A DNA stretch of 64,000 bases from Cunninghamella blakesleeana. Its lineage: Eukaryota; Mucoromycota; Mucoromycetes; Mucorales; Cunninghamellaceae. Under the pieces are notes generated by a model. It was not told where the DNA came from. It made no database searches and was given only the letters and a program-made list of their open reading frames with translations. Both the position numbers and the translations under genes were made by a program. Below, one piece after another: positions 1 to 12,726 of this stretch (positions are counted from its first letter, which is position 1; every line of letters starts with the position of its first letter). The stretch covers positions 7,004,001 to 7,068,000 of the forward strand of contig JAFCIZ010000001.1 in assembly GCA_017871115.1 (NCBI GenBank). The letters run 5' to 3'.

Positions 1-1631
1 TCCTCCATTAATCCCATAATCCATTGATACTGACTATCTAAATAAAACCAAGCAGGATCTTCCTTTGTATCCAAATCAAACAAAAAGCTAAATAAAAATA
101 TGTATATATATCAGTAAGAGTTTTATTTCTTATATAATTTTATATATGGTTATGATTATGGTTACATACTTGATAGTCTTTTCTTGTTCACTCATACTTC
201 TCCACGGATCTGCCAACATTTTTAACAACACGTTTTGTAATTCTTCAATAATTTTAGTCACTTCATCCCATACTTTATCAAATACTTTTTGATGCGTGCT
301 AGCAATATAAGAATGGTTTACTTCTGTTGTTGTATATTCAAAGTCCATATTTGATGAAGAGCTTGCTTTCAATGTTTGATATAAATATTTGCCTCTTTTA
401 TAATCGCGTATAGCTGGTTCGTATTTATTCTATGGAAAAGAAAGAAAAAAGAGAAGGAAAAATCTTAGTATATAAACATAGCTTCTTTTTTTTTTTGCTT
501 AAATATTTATATATTTATATAAAAAATAAAAGATGAATACAAACCTGTTTAATTGATTCTAATAAGCTACTTGGAAGATTGAAAAAGAATTTATATTGTT
601 GTAGTATTGATAAAGTATTTCTAACATTTTCTACACGTTTCCTTCTTTCAACTACCGGACCATATATTTGATCAGCTCGAAGATTTGCATCTAATATTTT
701 AAAAATATAACATAAAGCGAAATAAACATGAATATACACGATTGGTTTATGATTAAATTAGTTTTTTATATTTTCTCTTCTCTTTTGACATATATTATTA
801 AAGCTACAATGAATAGTACCTTCTAAAGCGTTCCTTAGGGCACGAGTACCATAGTCTTGTTCATCATTTAATTGGTGAGTCCGCATTTCTTCATAAACAT
901 GATCGATTGTATTTTTAGCTGTAACGAATCTATCAAAGTTATTATGCACTAATGATTTCAAAGCTTCGGCTCGTTTATCCACGCCATGACGTAAACGTTT
1001 TTCCCCAAGAACCAAATCATTATAAGATGCTTCTTTATGTACTTGTAGTAAAAAATGTCTAGGATTAAAATTTTTGTTTGTTATGAGTAAAGTGGATTCT
1101 GTTTAACCAAAAAAAAAAAAGAAAATAGTCATATTAATACCTTGATTATATTCTATAATTGTATTATTACTACTACCATTATTATTTGTAAATGCTATTT
1201 ATTTATTTTTTTTCTTACTTTCTTTTAAGTCTGCAGCGTTAATAGATTTATGGGCACCTTCACTATATATGTGATAATAATAGATAATAAATATACATAT
1301 ATTCTAATAAGTATGGCGTCTTTTTTTTTTTTTGAGCATTAATAATAAAATTAGTAATAAAGAGGTGATATATTTACTTTTCAAAAATAGAAGGCAATAG
1401 CCCCAAAGGATCACTGGTATTTAATACTTCAATATCACGGTCTTGTTCATTTATCATTGATGCACGTTGAGGATTTTCAGCTTGTCTATTAAATTGCTGC
1501 TTTGTATCTTGAGGCTGATTGTTATCGTCTAAAGCATCATCTATCCAAACATCAGGTTCAAAAGACTCTATATTATAAAAGTGTAATATGGCAGCATCTT
1601 CTGCATATTCATTATTTTCTGATGGTAACAT
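1..1631 (-). CDS. SEC5: Exocyst complex component Sec5 (3' end beyond the window)
   Basis: Sec5 is a subunit of the exocyst, the octameric complex that tethers post-Golgi secretory vesicles to the plasma membrane at sites of growth such as the hyphal tip. Exons in coding order: 1378-1631, 1219-1262, 820-1098, 545-690, 170-429, 1-87 (runs off the window edge). Each junction is GT..AG and keeps frame. After an acidic N-terminus of about 85 residues comes the Sec5 signature: NFNPRHFLLQVH, then SYNDLVLGEKRLR, then LVHNNFDRFVTAKNTIDHVY, which is the conserved core of the family. Downstream is the coiled-coil stretch (RRKRVENVRNTLSILQQYKF) and the start of the helical rod. About 355 residues lie in the window; family members are usually 800-1000 aa, so more than half is missing. 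The start at 1631 is the first ATG and is followed by a plausible acidic leader. The identity is secure; the short exon 1219-1262 is inferred from phase alone. Confidence 0.88.
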
Positions 1632-2127
1632 CTAATATTAAACTTTATGTTTATTAAATTCAATATTAAGAATAAAATAAATAAATAAATAAAATGAAAG
1701 TGGAAGAAAAAAATGATCAGCATAGACCTTTATTTTATTTTTAAAGTGTAATATTTTTTTAAATCCCAGCTTTTTTTTGGTTGTTAAATTACAATTATAT
1801 TTTTACTACTAATAATAATAAAACTAATACACAGCATATGATTTATGTTAAATGTTTGATTTAAACTTTTTTTTAATACAACTTTTTATTCAAAAAATTC
1901 TAAATAAAGGGAAAAATGAAATAAATGAGAAGAATAAAAAAACATAAAAAATAATACCAAACACTACTATTTAATTTATCAAAAAATATAATAAAACAAT
2001 TCTAATGATATAAAAAAATCCATAACTACACAGATGAAAGATATTATTTATTAATAATTTTTTTTTCTTTATATGACTATATAAAAAAAAGAGGAAGGAA
2101 TGAAAAAATGGGTTTTATTTTTTTTAT
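1632..2127. other. Spacer between eS1 and SEC5
   Basis: This AT-rich spacer of 496 bp holds the 3' UTR of the eS1 gene and the promoter of SEC5, both on the minus strand. I see A/T homopolymer runs but no open frame, RNA gene or repeat of note. Confidence 0.5.
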
Positions 2128-3636
2128 TTAAACGCTATCCAAAATACGAGGTTCAACGAAATCCTTAGTAACCTTGGAGCCTACTTCATCACCAGCGGAA
2201 GAACCACCATGAAGAGCTAATAAAGCAGAGACATCGAATTTAGGAGCCTTCAAGATCTTGACCTTACGAAGGTAAGTGTTTTGTAAGGGGTAGATGGATT
2301 GAGAAGACTTTTCAATACGAGCAGCAATATGATCTTGAGCGGATTGAGTAGCAGAAGAGGTAACTTTGGTAACTAAGTCCTTCAAATCACAGTTAGCAGT
2401 TTCTTCAGCTAAGATTTCAAACATCTTTTTACGGATTTGACGGATTTGAGATGATTGAGCATAGGTGGTCTTCTTGACTTGATTGCGACGACGAGCAGTG
2501 AAAGCAATGATGAACAAACGAACCAAGTAACCATCAGTGGTCTTGACATCCAAGAAAGCTTCAATGGTGGTTTGCCATTTCTTGACCATGGAACGGAGCT
2601 TATCAGAGGTCATATCCATACCATAGAAATTAGTTAATAAGTTTTTACCTTGGACTTCATCAACCTTTAATTGGATCTTACGGAAGGCACGAGATTCATC
2701 TTTAGATAATTCTCCAAGAGATACTTCAACAACACGACCATTTAAAGAATCATTGGCATTACGAAGACCTTGGGTACGGTTAACTAAAGTCTTACCAACT
2801 TGACGGACATCAAACATGGAAGGTGCTTTGATATCATACCAATCCTTACGAGTGAAGGGATCGACACTATATATTTACAAATATAAATTCAAATTATATA
2901 TATATATATATATATATATAATAAAATAAAAGAATATAAGTAACTATCATTCATCACTTTTTAATATACTAGTTTTATATATATATGTATTTCTTTTTCA
3001 TAGAAAAAAACTAAAACAATGTTGATATATATGTCCATGATCAGTGTATGTAAAATATCCATTAAAAAGAAGAGTAATAATAATAATAATAATAGTAATA
3101 TGATTGTTTATGACTATTTGTGTTATAAATGGCTATTTTTGTTGATATCACCAAGAGAATTATTCTATTTTTAAAAAAATGTTGATAATTTTTAAAAATA
3201 TCATTCACAGTAATACAAAGCTGATCTTTTTGAGTTGTAGTAGTATGTATATGAATTACATTTTGTTGTATATTAATCACTGTATATATAATCCATAACT
3301 GATTGTTGCATTTTATATACATTATATAAATGAATATCTACTTGAGTGTTACTACCATTATTATTATTATTATCGTTCCTTTTCCAATATTAGAAAATAC
3401 ATCCAAACCATACATATATACCAACTTGAATCAATTCTTTATTTTTAATGTCAATTGGTTGCCACACTTACACCTTCTTCTTTAAACCTTTCTTTCCTTT
3501 AGAGAGGCGCTTGTTTTTACCGACAGCTAATAAATGAATAAAGATAAAAATAATAAAAAAAAAGAGGTATGTCAATACATATGTATTAAATGGATGGATG
3601 GATGGATTCTTTTTCTTTTCGTGTAGTATTACCCAT
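2128..3636 (-). CDS. RPS1: 40S ribosomal protein eS1 (S3Ae family)
   Basis: eS1 is a small-subunit protein near the mRNA exit site of the cytosolic ribosome. Coding order: exon 1 3633-3636 (ATGG only), exon 2 3472-3526, exon 3 2128-2866; the sum is 798 nt, or 265 aa, close to the 255 aa of yeast Rps1. Exon 2 gives the basic leader [18 protein letters not shown] and exon 3 opens with [17 protein letters not shown], both strongly conserved. Further diagnostic blocks are [28 protein letters not shown] and [13 protein letters not shown] near the C-terminus. The tiny first exon is inferred: ATGG is followed by GTAATA, and the next acceptor restores MAVGKNKR exactly. Codon use is biased towards a few codons (AAG, GTC, ACC), as expected for a highly expressed gene. 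Intron 1 holds ATCC/GGAT repeats (see findings); intron 2 holds a long TA run. The next gene downstream in the same orientation is SEC5. Confidence 0.93.
2895..2921. repeat. TA dinucleotide run in eS1 intron 2
   Basis: A perfect TA tract of about 27 bp lies inside the second intron of the eS1 gene. Similar TA tracts occur at 3846-3872, 13994-14032, 24468-24490, 28463-28483, 28520-28541 and 55410-55434. Confidence 0.8.
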
Positions 3637-4150
3637 GATGGATGGATTTAAAAATAAAAAAAGAGGAAGAAAAAAAAAAAATTGAAAGCTCAAAATTTTA
3701 AAAGATGAGTTTTAGGCGACATGTCTGACTTTTAAATATTCCAAAATAGGAGCGTGGCCCGGACTGACTAACGAACACTGTAAAAATATATATGCTCAAT
3801 TTTTTAAGGATATATCATATCACAATTAGTTTTTTAAGGTCATAGATATATATATATATATATATATATATGTTACTTTTATATTATATTTCACTGAAAA
3901 CATCTGCATATTTAAATTTACATATTTTTTAATTTATTGATATTTATATTCTTTAATAATGAATTTTAAAAAAATAAAATAATAATATTAAAACTAGAGT
4001 AATTAAAAATGATATGAAAAGACGTATGGGAGGCCCAACATCACTATATTTTTTTATTTAAAATTATGTTTGTTTTTCATAATATACAAAAAAAAAAGTG
4101 TTCCTTCTTTTTTATATAAACATCATGATATTGTTTAGGTTATGATTTGT
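3637..4150. other. Spacer with the eS1 promoter
   Basis: The spacer holds the promoter of eS1 and the 3' UTR of eS30 (both minus strand). Most of it is A/T runs, but 3712-3780 is a clear island of mixed composition (contains GGCGACATGTCTGAC and GAGCGTGGCCCGGACTGAC) about 80-150 bp upstream of the eS1 start. This is the likely core regulatory segment of a highly expressed gene. I find no coding potential or tRNA fold in it. Confidence 0.45.
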
Positions 4151-4865
<715 letters not shown>

Positions 4866-6836
4866 ATTGAAATTAAATAGTTAAAAAAAAGAAAGATCTC
4901 AATTTTAAAAAATGATACGTAGTTATAAAAAAATTAACCGCAGAATTTTTAAAACTCCGTTATTCCCCTTTTCTTCCTTTAGCTATTTATTTTTAAATAT
5001 AAAATATAATACAAATGTTTGTGCCTCTATAAAATGACAGCACTATCCAAAATTAACGCTATCCCAGCGCTATTGTTTTATTTATAAGGTCCAATAATCG
5101 CAATGCAATTAATAGTATATATATATGTTTAGCTAATTTGAATAAATACTGAACCGTTATATTTTTTCAACAAAGTTTATCTCTCTATTTTTGATATAAA
5201 GATAATATATATTTTAAAAAGATCTATTCTATAAATACATATAATAACAATAATGTAATATTTTTCGAAAACAATATAACATTATAGTAGTATATATGTA
5301 TATATATATTAATATTATTTTATAGATTATTCTTGGAGCAACAAATGCATAAACTACCAGCAATAAGTAAAAGCATTTATCAAATAAATTTTCACCAAAG
5401 AACTACACGCTTTTTTTAAGCATCATTCAATTGTTATTATTACTATTATAATCAACTATAATTATATGCTAAATATTTTGATCCTCATCTACGGATCTTG
5501 AAAAAAGCATGATGAAACATTATTACAAATACAATCCTAACAGACTGTCTTATAATGAAGATATACAATTAAAATACTTTATTCAATATATGATTATATA
5601 TATTTGCATTAATTCCTTTTCAAATATGCATCCTATAATAACTTATTACGAGCACATTTTATATTCTAGAAGGAACTATTATAAGATTTATGTTTATATT
5701 GATATAATCATTTTAAAATTAATTAAAAAAGATATATACAAGCACGTCTTCATTGAACTATCCTATTTTATATTCTATACCTTTTTTGTAGGCAATTATT
5801 TGACTTTGATATAATATAAAGTATTGAAAAAAATAAAATAAAATAAAAACTAAACATTATTGGAATCGGTAATAAAAGGCGGCAATGTGAAATAATTATT
5901 AATAATAAAAGGTGCAATGAGGCGAAAATATACATATATGATCAGCAATAAGAAAAAAGTGGATTCAACATTTAGTTAAAAACCTATTTATAGCAATATA
6001 TCAATAATATAAAGAATTAAAAATGGTATAAGACGTCAATATTACAGGATTTAATAAGGGAGTATAAAAATATCAATCCAATACTCAAATTATATTATAA
6101 ATCAAATGCTATATTAAAAAATACAACCATAGTAACTATATTATATAAAACTCGATCCCGAAAAATCAACATAAGATAATTGGTTGTTTATTACATTTGA
6201 AATGACCTAACACCCATTAAACACAATATGTAAGGTAAAATCAATGATGAAAAAATAAATTAGTACATTACAGCAAAACTACAAGAAATCTTTTATTCAA
6301 GTAATTAAATGAGCAATATTCATAATATAAAGATTATTTTTCAATATTACAAAAGAATAATATTGCTAACAACACAATTTATAGTTAATCATAAAGTTCA
6401 ATGTGTTAACTATATTTCCAACAAGGACAGAATAAAATTAAAAGCTAAAACAATCAAATAATGCAAAAATAATATTTTGTTTTCATTCTTTACCTATGTA
6501 CCATATCTTTTAATTATTTGATTACTTATCAATATAATAAAATATATTAATACATAATAAAAGATAAATGATAAATGGTAAACATTAAACTTGTCAACCT
6601 TATTTTCGCCTATTGATACAAATGAGTGGACTGGATTTAAAATAATGGAGCACAAGGAGCCAAGGTGATCACCTAGCCAAGGTCCATTTTTTCTTTTTTT
6701 TTGCCAAGTCTCGGTTTAAAAAAAAATTACATAAAAAGGCATTTTTTTTATTGTTGATCTTTTATTTCTTTTATTGAAAAAAAAAATAAAATAAAAAAAA
6801 CTAAACTAAAAATAAAAATAGGAAGTCAGACAGATT
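4866..6836. other. Two-kilobase gene-poor spacer
   Basis: No convincing gene is present. The first part (4866-5060) is the eS30 promoter side, with a short less AT-rich segment at 5030-5100. From about 5300 to 6600 the texture changes: still very AT-rich but with few homopolymer runs, which differs from the other spacers and might be an old decayed insertion. It contains an open frame of 101 codons at 5509-5814 with no recognisable domain and a composition dominated by Ile, Tyr and Lys, as expected by chance at this base composition. An imperfect direct repeat sits at 5870-5925. From 6660 on, T and A runs resume ahead of the next gene. Confidence 0.4.
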
Positions 6837-8351
6837 ATGCATCCTAATTATTCATCTATTCCTAATAATCAAACCAATCCAAAGTGTAGTGATATTGAAA
6901 GTCAAACCAACTGTTGCCATCATCCATCTTCTCAAGCTTGCCATTGTCAATCAACTATTATTATTGAAAGAAGAAAAAGAAATAGCTCCTCCTGTTGTAG
7001 TCTCCCACTTATTATATTTATCTTACTTGGACTTATTTTTATTAAAATGATCCCCATTGGAACTATCCTAAAGGATAGATGGAACACTAAAAATGTTTAT
7101 TTCTCTTGCTCTAGTACGGAGACTCCTAATGTTCACTGGCAAGGCAATTCGATTTATTATATACCTCAAGATATTAAAGGTTTACAAATATTTGAAAAAA
7201 ATGAAAGATCAAAACTTTCTCTTAACGTAATATATACATATAAATGCATTTATATACATACATACATACCATATATATAATTTATATAACATATTCTAAC
7301 ATACATTCTATTTATTTATTTATTGTTTTTTAAAATATATATTTCTATAGAGTGGTAAAGTAAACGTCGTTGAAAATAGAGGTCTTAAACAAACCAAAAT
7401 CACATTTGATATCAAATTAAGTAATAATTTATTACAAGATTCTATTCGAATAAATCAAAAACAAAATAAGGATAAGCTTGAATTGACCATTGTTGTAAGT
7501 TATATTACAAAATATTAAAGAAAATGAATCAACGATATTAATATATTTATTTATTTCCTTTCTTTTTTATTTATTTGTCTGAATGATTTTCTTTATGTAG
7601 CACGAAAAAAATGGATTTTATGGCTGTGTAGAAATTAATACTTTAATCGAAGTTCCTTCCTCCTCAGCATTAAATAAACTTGATCTTGGATTTCTTAATG
7701 ATAAAATTACCATCAATGATTCATTAACTTTAGAACAAGAATTATCACTTTCAGTAGCCAATGGCGATTTAACTATTAAAAATCCAATTGAAACCACCAC
7801 CATGTCCTTATCTTTAGCTAATGGTAATATCAATGTAGAAAAATCAGCGACTGCTTCATCATTTATTAAATTAAATACTGCCAATGGTAATATTAGTGGT
7901 TATTTTCAATTAAAACAAAAAAGCCAATTGGATGCTAATGTAGCTAATGGGCAGATCGATCTTACCATGGATTCTATTTCTTCTGGATCTACAATTACTG
8001 CTCAATCTGCTGCTGGAAATATTGATATTCAAGTGGTATGTAAAATGAAATGAAATGAAAAAACAAAAAAAAAAAAGAAAAAAAACTCCCTTTTAAATAT
8101 GCATATTCTTATATATCATTTTTTTTATTTGATATATACTTTAGCCATCTTCTTTTGAAAGCCAATATAAACTTACATCTACTATTGGAAAAGTTAATAT
8201 TGATGGAACACATCTTGATAAATTACATTATCGACGATCAGGGCATATTTTAGGTGAAACAGTTGATGGTAACTATGGTGATCATGAAAACTCCTCTTCT
8301 AAAATTAAAGCCTCAACAGCAGTAGGTGATATCAAGTTATATTACCAATAA
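6837..8351 (+). CDS. Type II membrane protein with beta-solenoid-like (DUF4097-type) ectodomain
   Basis: Four exons, 6837-7226, 7351-7494, 7601-8035 and 8145-8351, all joined in phase 0, give 391 aa. Residues 1-55 are hydrophilic and Cys/His-rich, residues about 56-78 form one membrane span (SLPLIIFILLGLIFIKMIP), and the rest lies on the other side. The basic RRKR just before the span argues for a cytosolic N-terminus, so the large C-terminal part would be extracytoplasmic. That part contains a periodic motif, VANGDL, LANGNI, TANGNI, VANGQI, SAAGNI, TIGKVN, TAVGDI, spaced 20-22 residues apart, typical of right-handed beta-solenoid rungs as in bacterial DUF4097 adhesin-like proteins. The CC pair next to the span could be palmitoylated (inference). 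Function unknown; a cell-surface or wall-associated role is a guess. It stands alone between two long spacers. Confidence 0.8.
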
Positions 8352-8728
8352 TTTTTTTTTTTTGTAATATCTACTAAGTCATTAATTAATAATATATATA
8401 CGTATATACAAATACCAGCCGTTTATATACTTAATAATAATACATAATATTTAATAAAATAATATATTTAAAACATCTACTTGAATACTTGTTACATAAA
8501 TAATTTAAAATGGAATTTCATGATATTACGTATAATCATTGGATCTTTTTTTTTTAAGAATGTAATTAACAAAATTGGTAAAGGATTCTATATTAGTTAT
8601 TTTTTTTACATAATCTCAAAATAGACATTTTCTATTTTTTTTGGAAAAAAGTTTTGCAACTTTAAAAAAATCGTTCGTACATTATTTACTTATTATAATT
8701 ATTAGTATTACTTATTATTTATTATACA

Positions 8729-8764
<36 letters not shown>

Positions 8765-10097
8765 GTTATTATTATTAGGTATTCATACCCGGATAAAATC
8801 ATTTATTCTATTAAAATATATATACACGCATATAAATACATATATTTTTTTTTTAAAAAAAAAAATAAAATATAAAAAATTTGATGGTGACACCTAAAAA
8901 TAAATAATAAAAAAAGATCATTTGGTTTATATATGTCAATTGATTTTGATTTCATAAGACAAGCAACACTTAAAAAAATTAAACATGACAACAAGTAATT
9001 TTACATCAATCAAATGCTCCCATGATTGATCATTTTTTTTTTTTAAAAAAAAAAAGTAAGAGACGGAATGAAGAGAACATTTCCAAAAAAAGTATAATAT
9101 TATGATTATTTCTAATTTATTTATTATATTCTTAAAATAATATAATAAGAATAAATGTTTATTAAAAAAATTATTACATAGTTATAATATTTAAATAACA
9201 CAATTACAAACTTTTAACTATATTTAAAAATTCTCGTTATTCAAAATAGCTATATTATTTCTTAAGTGTAACCAAATAAGCAATCGATCGTTATAGAACA
9301 TTTTTAATGATTTGTATACATTCATATGTACCATTTGTATAACATTTTATTTTATTTTTTTTAAAAAAAAAAGGAAAAGAAGTCATCGTCATAAATGAAA
9401 ATAAAAACGTCAGTTTTATGATATTATTAAGATTTTAGAATATTTATATATATATTTATGTGTGTGTGTGTATGTGTATGTGTGCAAGTGTGATTTCCCT
9501 TTTTCGGTTTAGTATGAGATATCCATTAGTCATTTTTTTATTATTTTTATTCTTTATTATATTTTTATTGTTTATAAAAACTAAAAAATAAAACGTTAAT
9601 GTATGTATAAATTCTATATAAATGTTTTGTATAAAATAAAATGAATAATGATATATCTGTAGAAAAAATATATTGGCGCTGCTTAAAAAAGAAAATTCGA
9701 ACCATAGTAATTATTTTTCGCTCTTTTTTATTTATTGAAAAAATTTATAATAATATAAATATATATTTATCAACCCATCCAGAAAAATTAAAATATGTAA
9801 GGAACAATGTATTCATAAGACATTAAATAAAAAAATATCCTATGGATTTTATATATATTACTTGGCATAGGCGAGTTTGTTTACAAAATACATTACAATG
9901 TACAGCAAAGGGAGTACATAAAAAGGAATATGTATGATAAATAATTTTATTAAAAAAACCTCACCTTGATGAAAGGATAAAAATATATAGCATCTATAGC
10001 TAAAGACGATAGTAAACAAAAATAAAACACTTTGAAAAACCAAGTTAAGGTGAAAACTTTTTTAATGATGGATCGTGTATATATATATATATGTATG

Positions 10098-10129
<32 letters not shown>

Positions 10130-10998
10130 ATAAATAAACTACTACGGGAATCAACAACAAACACAAAAAAAGCCAATATTTGAACAACTGATCAAAGTAA
10201 AAATATAAAAAAGGGAAATACACACACACGATAATAATAAAAAAACAAACCAATCATATAACATAAAACAATCATCTTTATTTTTTAAAATGACTAAAAA
10301 TATTATTTCTCATATAATATAATATGTCTATACGTTTATTTATCATAAAGAAAAATATTAACAAAATAAAATAGAATAAACAAAGGTATTTATTTTTTAT
10401 TTTTTTTCATATGATTTTTTTTATACTTTTATTATCTCTTTTCCTAATTTGATCTCTCGAACAGACCTTTTTTTTTTTTTTATTTTACTATCCTTACTTA
10501 TGTTTATAATTAAACAAAGTTAAAGTTTATTTTTTAATCGATTAAACAATTTTCTTTTTTGTGATTCCCTCCACAATAAATACACATATATATATGTATA
10601 TGTATATATAAAGCTTACATTTTTTCTACAAGGTTCTTTTTTTTTTTTTTTTTTTTTAAAAAAAAAAGATCACCTGTCATGTGAAGTAATATAATATAGT
10701 TTTTCTTCTCACTCGCCCATATTTACTTAAATAGATTATTTGAATGGGGTTAAGAAGCTTCCTTTACATATACAGCTGTATTATGAAAAACTCACGCAAT
10801 ATATAAATGTATGTACACATATTTAGAAATGATCAATTAAAACCTTTTTTTTTTGAAATGGATTAAAATTTTAATGGTAGTAAAAAAAAAAGAAAGATGT
10901 TGATTGATATTGATAATAATAATAATAACTTGACAAAAAAAATATGAAAAAAAGAAACCGGTTGTCATGGGAACCGTTTATTCACTATCTATAACAAC
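8352..10998. other. Long AT-rich spacer with microsatellites
   Basis: No gene can be supported here. The stretch holds a TTA/ATT run (about 8732-8776), T-run/A-run junctions (8845-8865, 9033-9056, about 9354-9372, 10629-10668), a TG/TATG run near 9455-9490 and a TA-TATG-TG compound run at 10080-10130. Open frames here (for example 9641-9826 and 9858-10043) have low-complexity composition and no domain. A small palindrome (AACCGGTT) lies near 10957, just upstream of the small candidate gene at 10999. Confidence 0.5.
10080..10130. repeat. Compound TA/TATG/TG microsatellite
   Basis: A TA run passes into TATG units and then into a TG run interrupted once by TTTG. This is a compound simple repeat with no gene around it. 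Confidence 0.8.
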
Positions 10999-11308
10999 AT
11001 GACCCAAAAAAGAGATCATCGTAAGTAATTATTTTCTCCATTGACGATCCTATTTTTATCTTTTTGATATAAAACTAATTCATTTTTTTTTTTTTTTTGC
11101 GTAGCCGCACCCAGATCGCTTTTAAAAAAATGGGTATATATATATTGTTAAATAGTTACAAAGCTAAAAAAAAAATAAAAAAACTCGTATCATGGGATTT
11201 TTTGTACAACAGTTGACCTTTTTTTTACTTTCTATATTTGGTGCCACTATTATATTTATAAAATTCGAAAGTTATATATACTTTTTTTTAATCGATAGGG
11301 TAGCTTAA
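10999..11308 (+). CDS. Candidate 48-aa single-span membrane protein
   Basis: This is a hand-built candidate, not a recognised gene. Exons 10999-11020, 11105-11133 and 11213-11308 are joined by two introns with clean ends (GTAAGTAATT..GCGTAG and GTATATAT..CAACAG), and the phases agree. The product is a short basic leader (MTQKRDHPAPRSLLKKW), one hydrophobic segment (FFLLSIFGATIIFI) and a short tail ending IDRVA. This layout resembles the many small one-span subunits or assembly factors of the inner mitochondrial membrane or ER, but I cannot name a family. The strongest support is the exon 1 donor with its long pyrimidine-tract acceptor; the second intron is less certain. It could equally be chance in AT-rich DNA. 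Confidence 0.35.
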
Positions 11309-11598
11309 AAAAAGAAAAAAAAATGTTTATTATTATAATAAAGTTAATTGATTAAGATTGAGAGAATGATTATTATTATTATTTTTAAAAAAAAAAGAAA
11401 ATGAATATGAAAAGTAATATTAAAAAGGTATTGATAATGTTTAGTTATTATAGCAAAAATATCCATTCTTCTTTTTATAAACGCTCGAGCCATATTATTA
11501 TATTCATTGAAACCTTGCTCATTTTTCTATTATCTACATTACTATTCTTTTTAAAGAGCATGATTTATGCAAATGATGATAAATATTTTCTTTTTCTT

Positions 11599-11640
<42 letters not shown>

Positions 11641-12502
11641 CCAGGCCATGGTCACCACTTTCTTTTTATTCACTTTTATTTTTTTACCTTTTTTTATTTT
11701 TTTATTTTTTCCTTTGATCACCTTTCTTTCCTTGTCAAAAAAAATTCAAAATCATTATATATATTTAGGTTCTCGGGGTAATATTGTCAATTAATCGAAA
11801 AATACAACTAAGATGAAAATGTAGTGTACAAGGGTAAGGTAAATTACACAAATACGAAATCGCGATGTAACCCAAAATATTCATGATCATGGGGACGAGC
11901 GTTAAAGTAATATTATATTTCTTTTTCTCTCTTTATCTTTTTTTTTTTTTTTTTCTTTTACCGTAGGGAAATATACAAGTAAATTTTTTAAGGTGTACCT
12001 ATATATAAATAAGAGAAACCAAAAAAAAAATATTTTCCATTCCATGGGAAGTTTTAAATGGGAAAAAAAAAAAAGTGTGCCCATGATCAAACCCTTTTTA
12101 AAAAAATTTATTAAGATATTTCTTAAAAAAAATCAGCTTCAACTCGTGATATTTCGTATATTTGCAGGTGATGATGATAATTGAAATTGATTACGAAAAA
12201 ATAGGTTTTTTTTTTTTTGCATGAGAACGATCCACAAAGAAAAAAAAAATGGTGTGACAACATTGTATTTCCTTCCTTATTATCTAAATATCTTTATTTT
12301 TAAGCCACTAATAATGAGCAAGATTTCTTAATATAAAAATCCAACCTTTTTTTTTATCTTTTTAATTACTTCTTTTTTTTTCTTCCTCTTCTACTTTTTT
12401 CTTTCTCTTTTCTTTCTCCTCCTAATATATTTATCCATTTTTCTTACATTTGTCTACTTTATTTATTATCAATTTTTTTAAAAAAAAGAAATATATATAA
12501 AA
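11309..12502. other. Spacer with a 40-nt T run
   Basis: The stretch carries a 40-nt T run (11601-11640) inside overlapping low-complexity open frames that I do not accept as genes. A more mixed segment at about 11775-11915 (contains CGAAATCGCGATG) has no open frame of note and could be a promoter or RNA element; I see no tRNA-like arms in it. Around 12350-12490 the sequence is the pyrimidine-rich leader of the small gene at 12503. Confidence 0.4.
11601..11640. repeat. Poly(T) run, 40 nt
   Basis: An uninterrupted run of 40 T, the longest homopolymer in the window. Its length may be an assembly or sequencing estimate. Confidence 0.85.
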
Positions 12503-12726
12503 ATGAATACTAAAATGGTGACAAAAGCTTGTTCAAATGATAAATCTTTACCAGTATGCCAAGGTCGTGGGAAAAACTATTGTTTAGTTCATAATCGCTA
12601 CTTCGAAACTAGCTGGTGTCCTGAATGCCAACGATGTAGTTGTAAGTCTCAATCGTTCATTTTTTTTAATAGTAAAAATAATCATTATCATTTATATTTA
12701 TTTCTGTCTTTTTTTTTTTAATAGAA
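12503..12726 (+). CDS. Small Cys-rich (CxxCxxC) protein, 46 aa
   Basis: Exon 1 (12503-12641) encodes 46 residues with six cysteines; spacing is C10-x8-C-x7-C-x11-CxxCxxC at the end (WCPECQRCS). It is followed by a strong donor GTAAGT, and the matching acceptor (TTTAATAG, ending 12724) adds AA to the last T, so that splicing itself makes the stop codon TAA at 12641/12725-12726. If the intron were kept the frame would run on 27 residues with low-complexity sequence. There is no signal peptide or membrane span. The three closely spaced C-terminal cysteines with the earlier ones suggest a small zinc-binding or disulfide-stabilised fold. The 5' side is a long pyrimidine-rich leader and A-rich start context, as in other genes here. 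Family not recognised; I am moderately confident it is a gene. Confidence 0.5.

Noticed and set aside
5509..5814. Open frame of 101 codons in the 5-6.6 kb spacer
   Set aside because: Composition is Ile/Tyr/Lys-dominated as expected by chance at this AT content; no domain, no splice support, no start context like the real genes.
9690..9706. TTCGAACC word, checked as a tRNA B box
   Set aside because: No acceptor-stem pairing or A box at the right distance on either strand; no tRNA found anywhere in the window.
9641..10253. Three frames of about 61-63 codons
   Set aside because: Low-complexity translations over microsatellites and A/T runs.
11401..11794. Two overlapping frames of 126 and 75 codons with long Phe runs
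   Set aside because: They are produced by the 40-nt T run; no family and no coding bias outside it.
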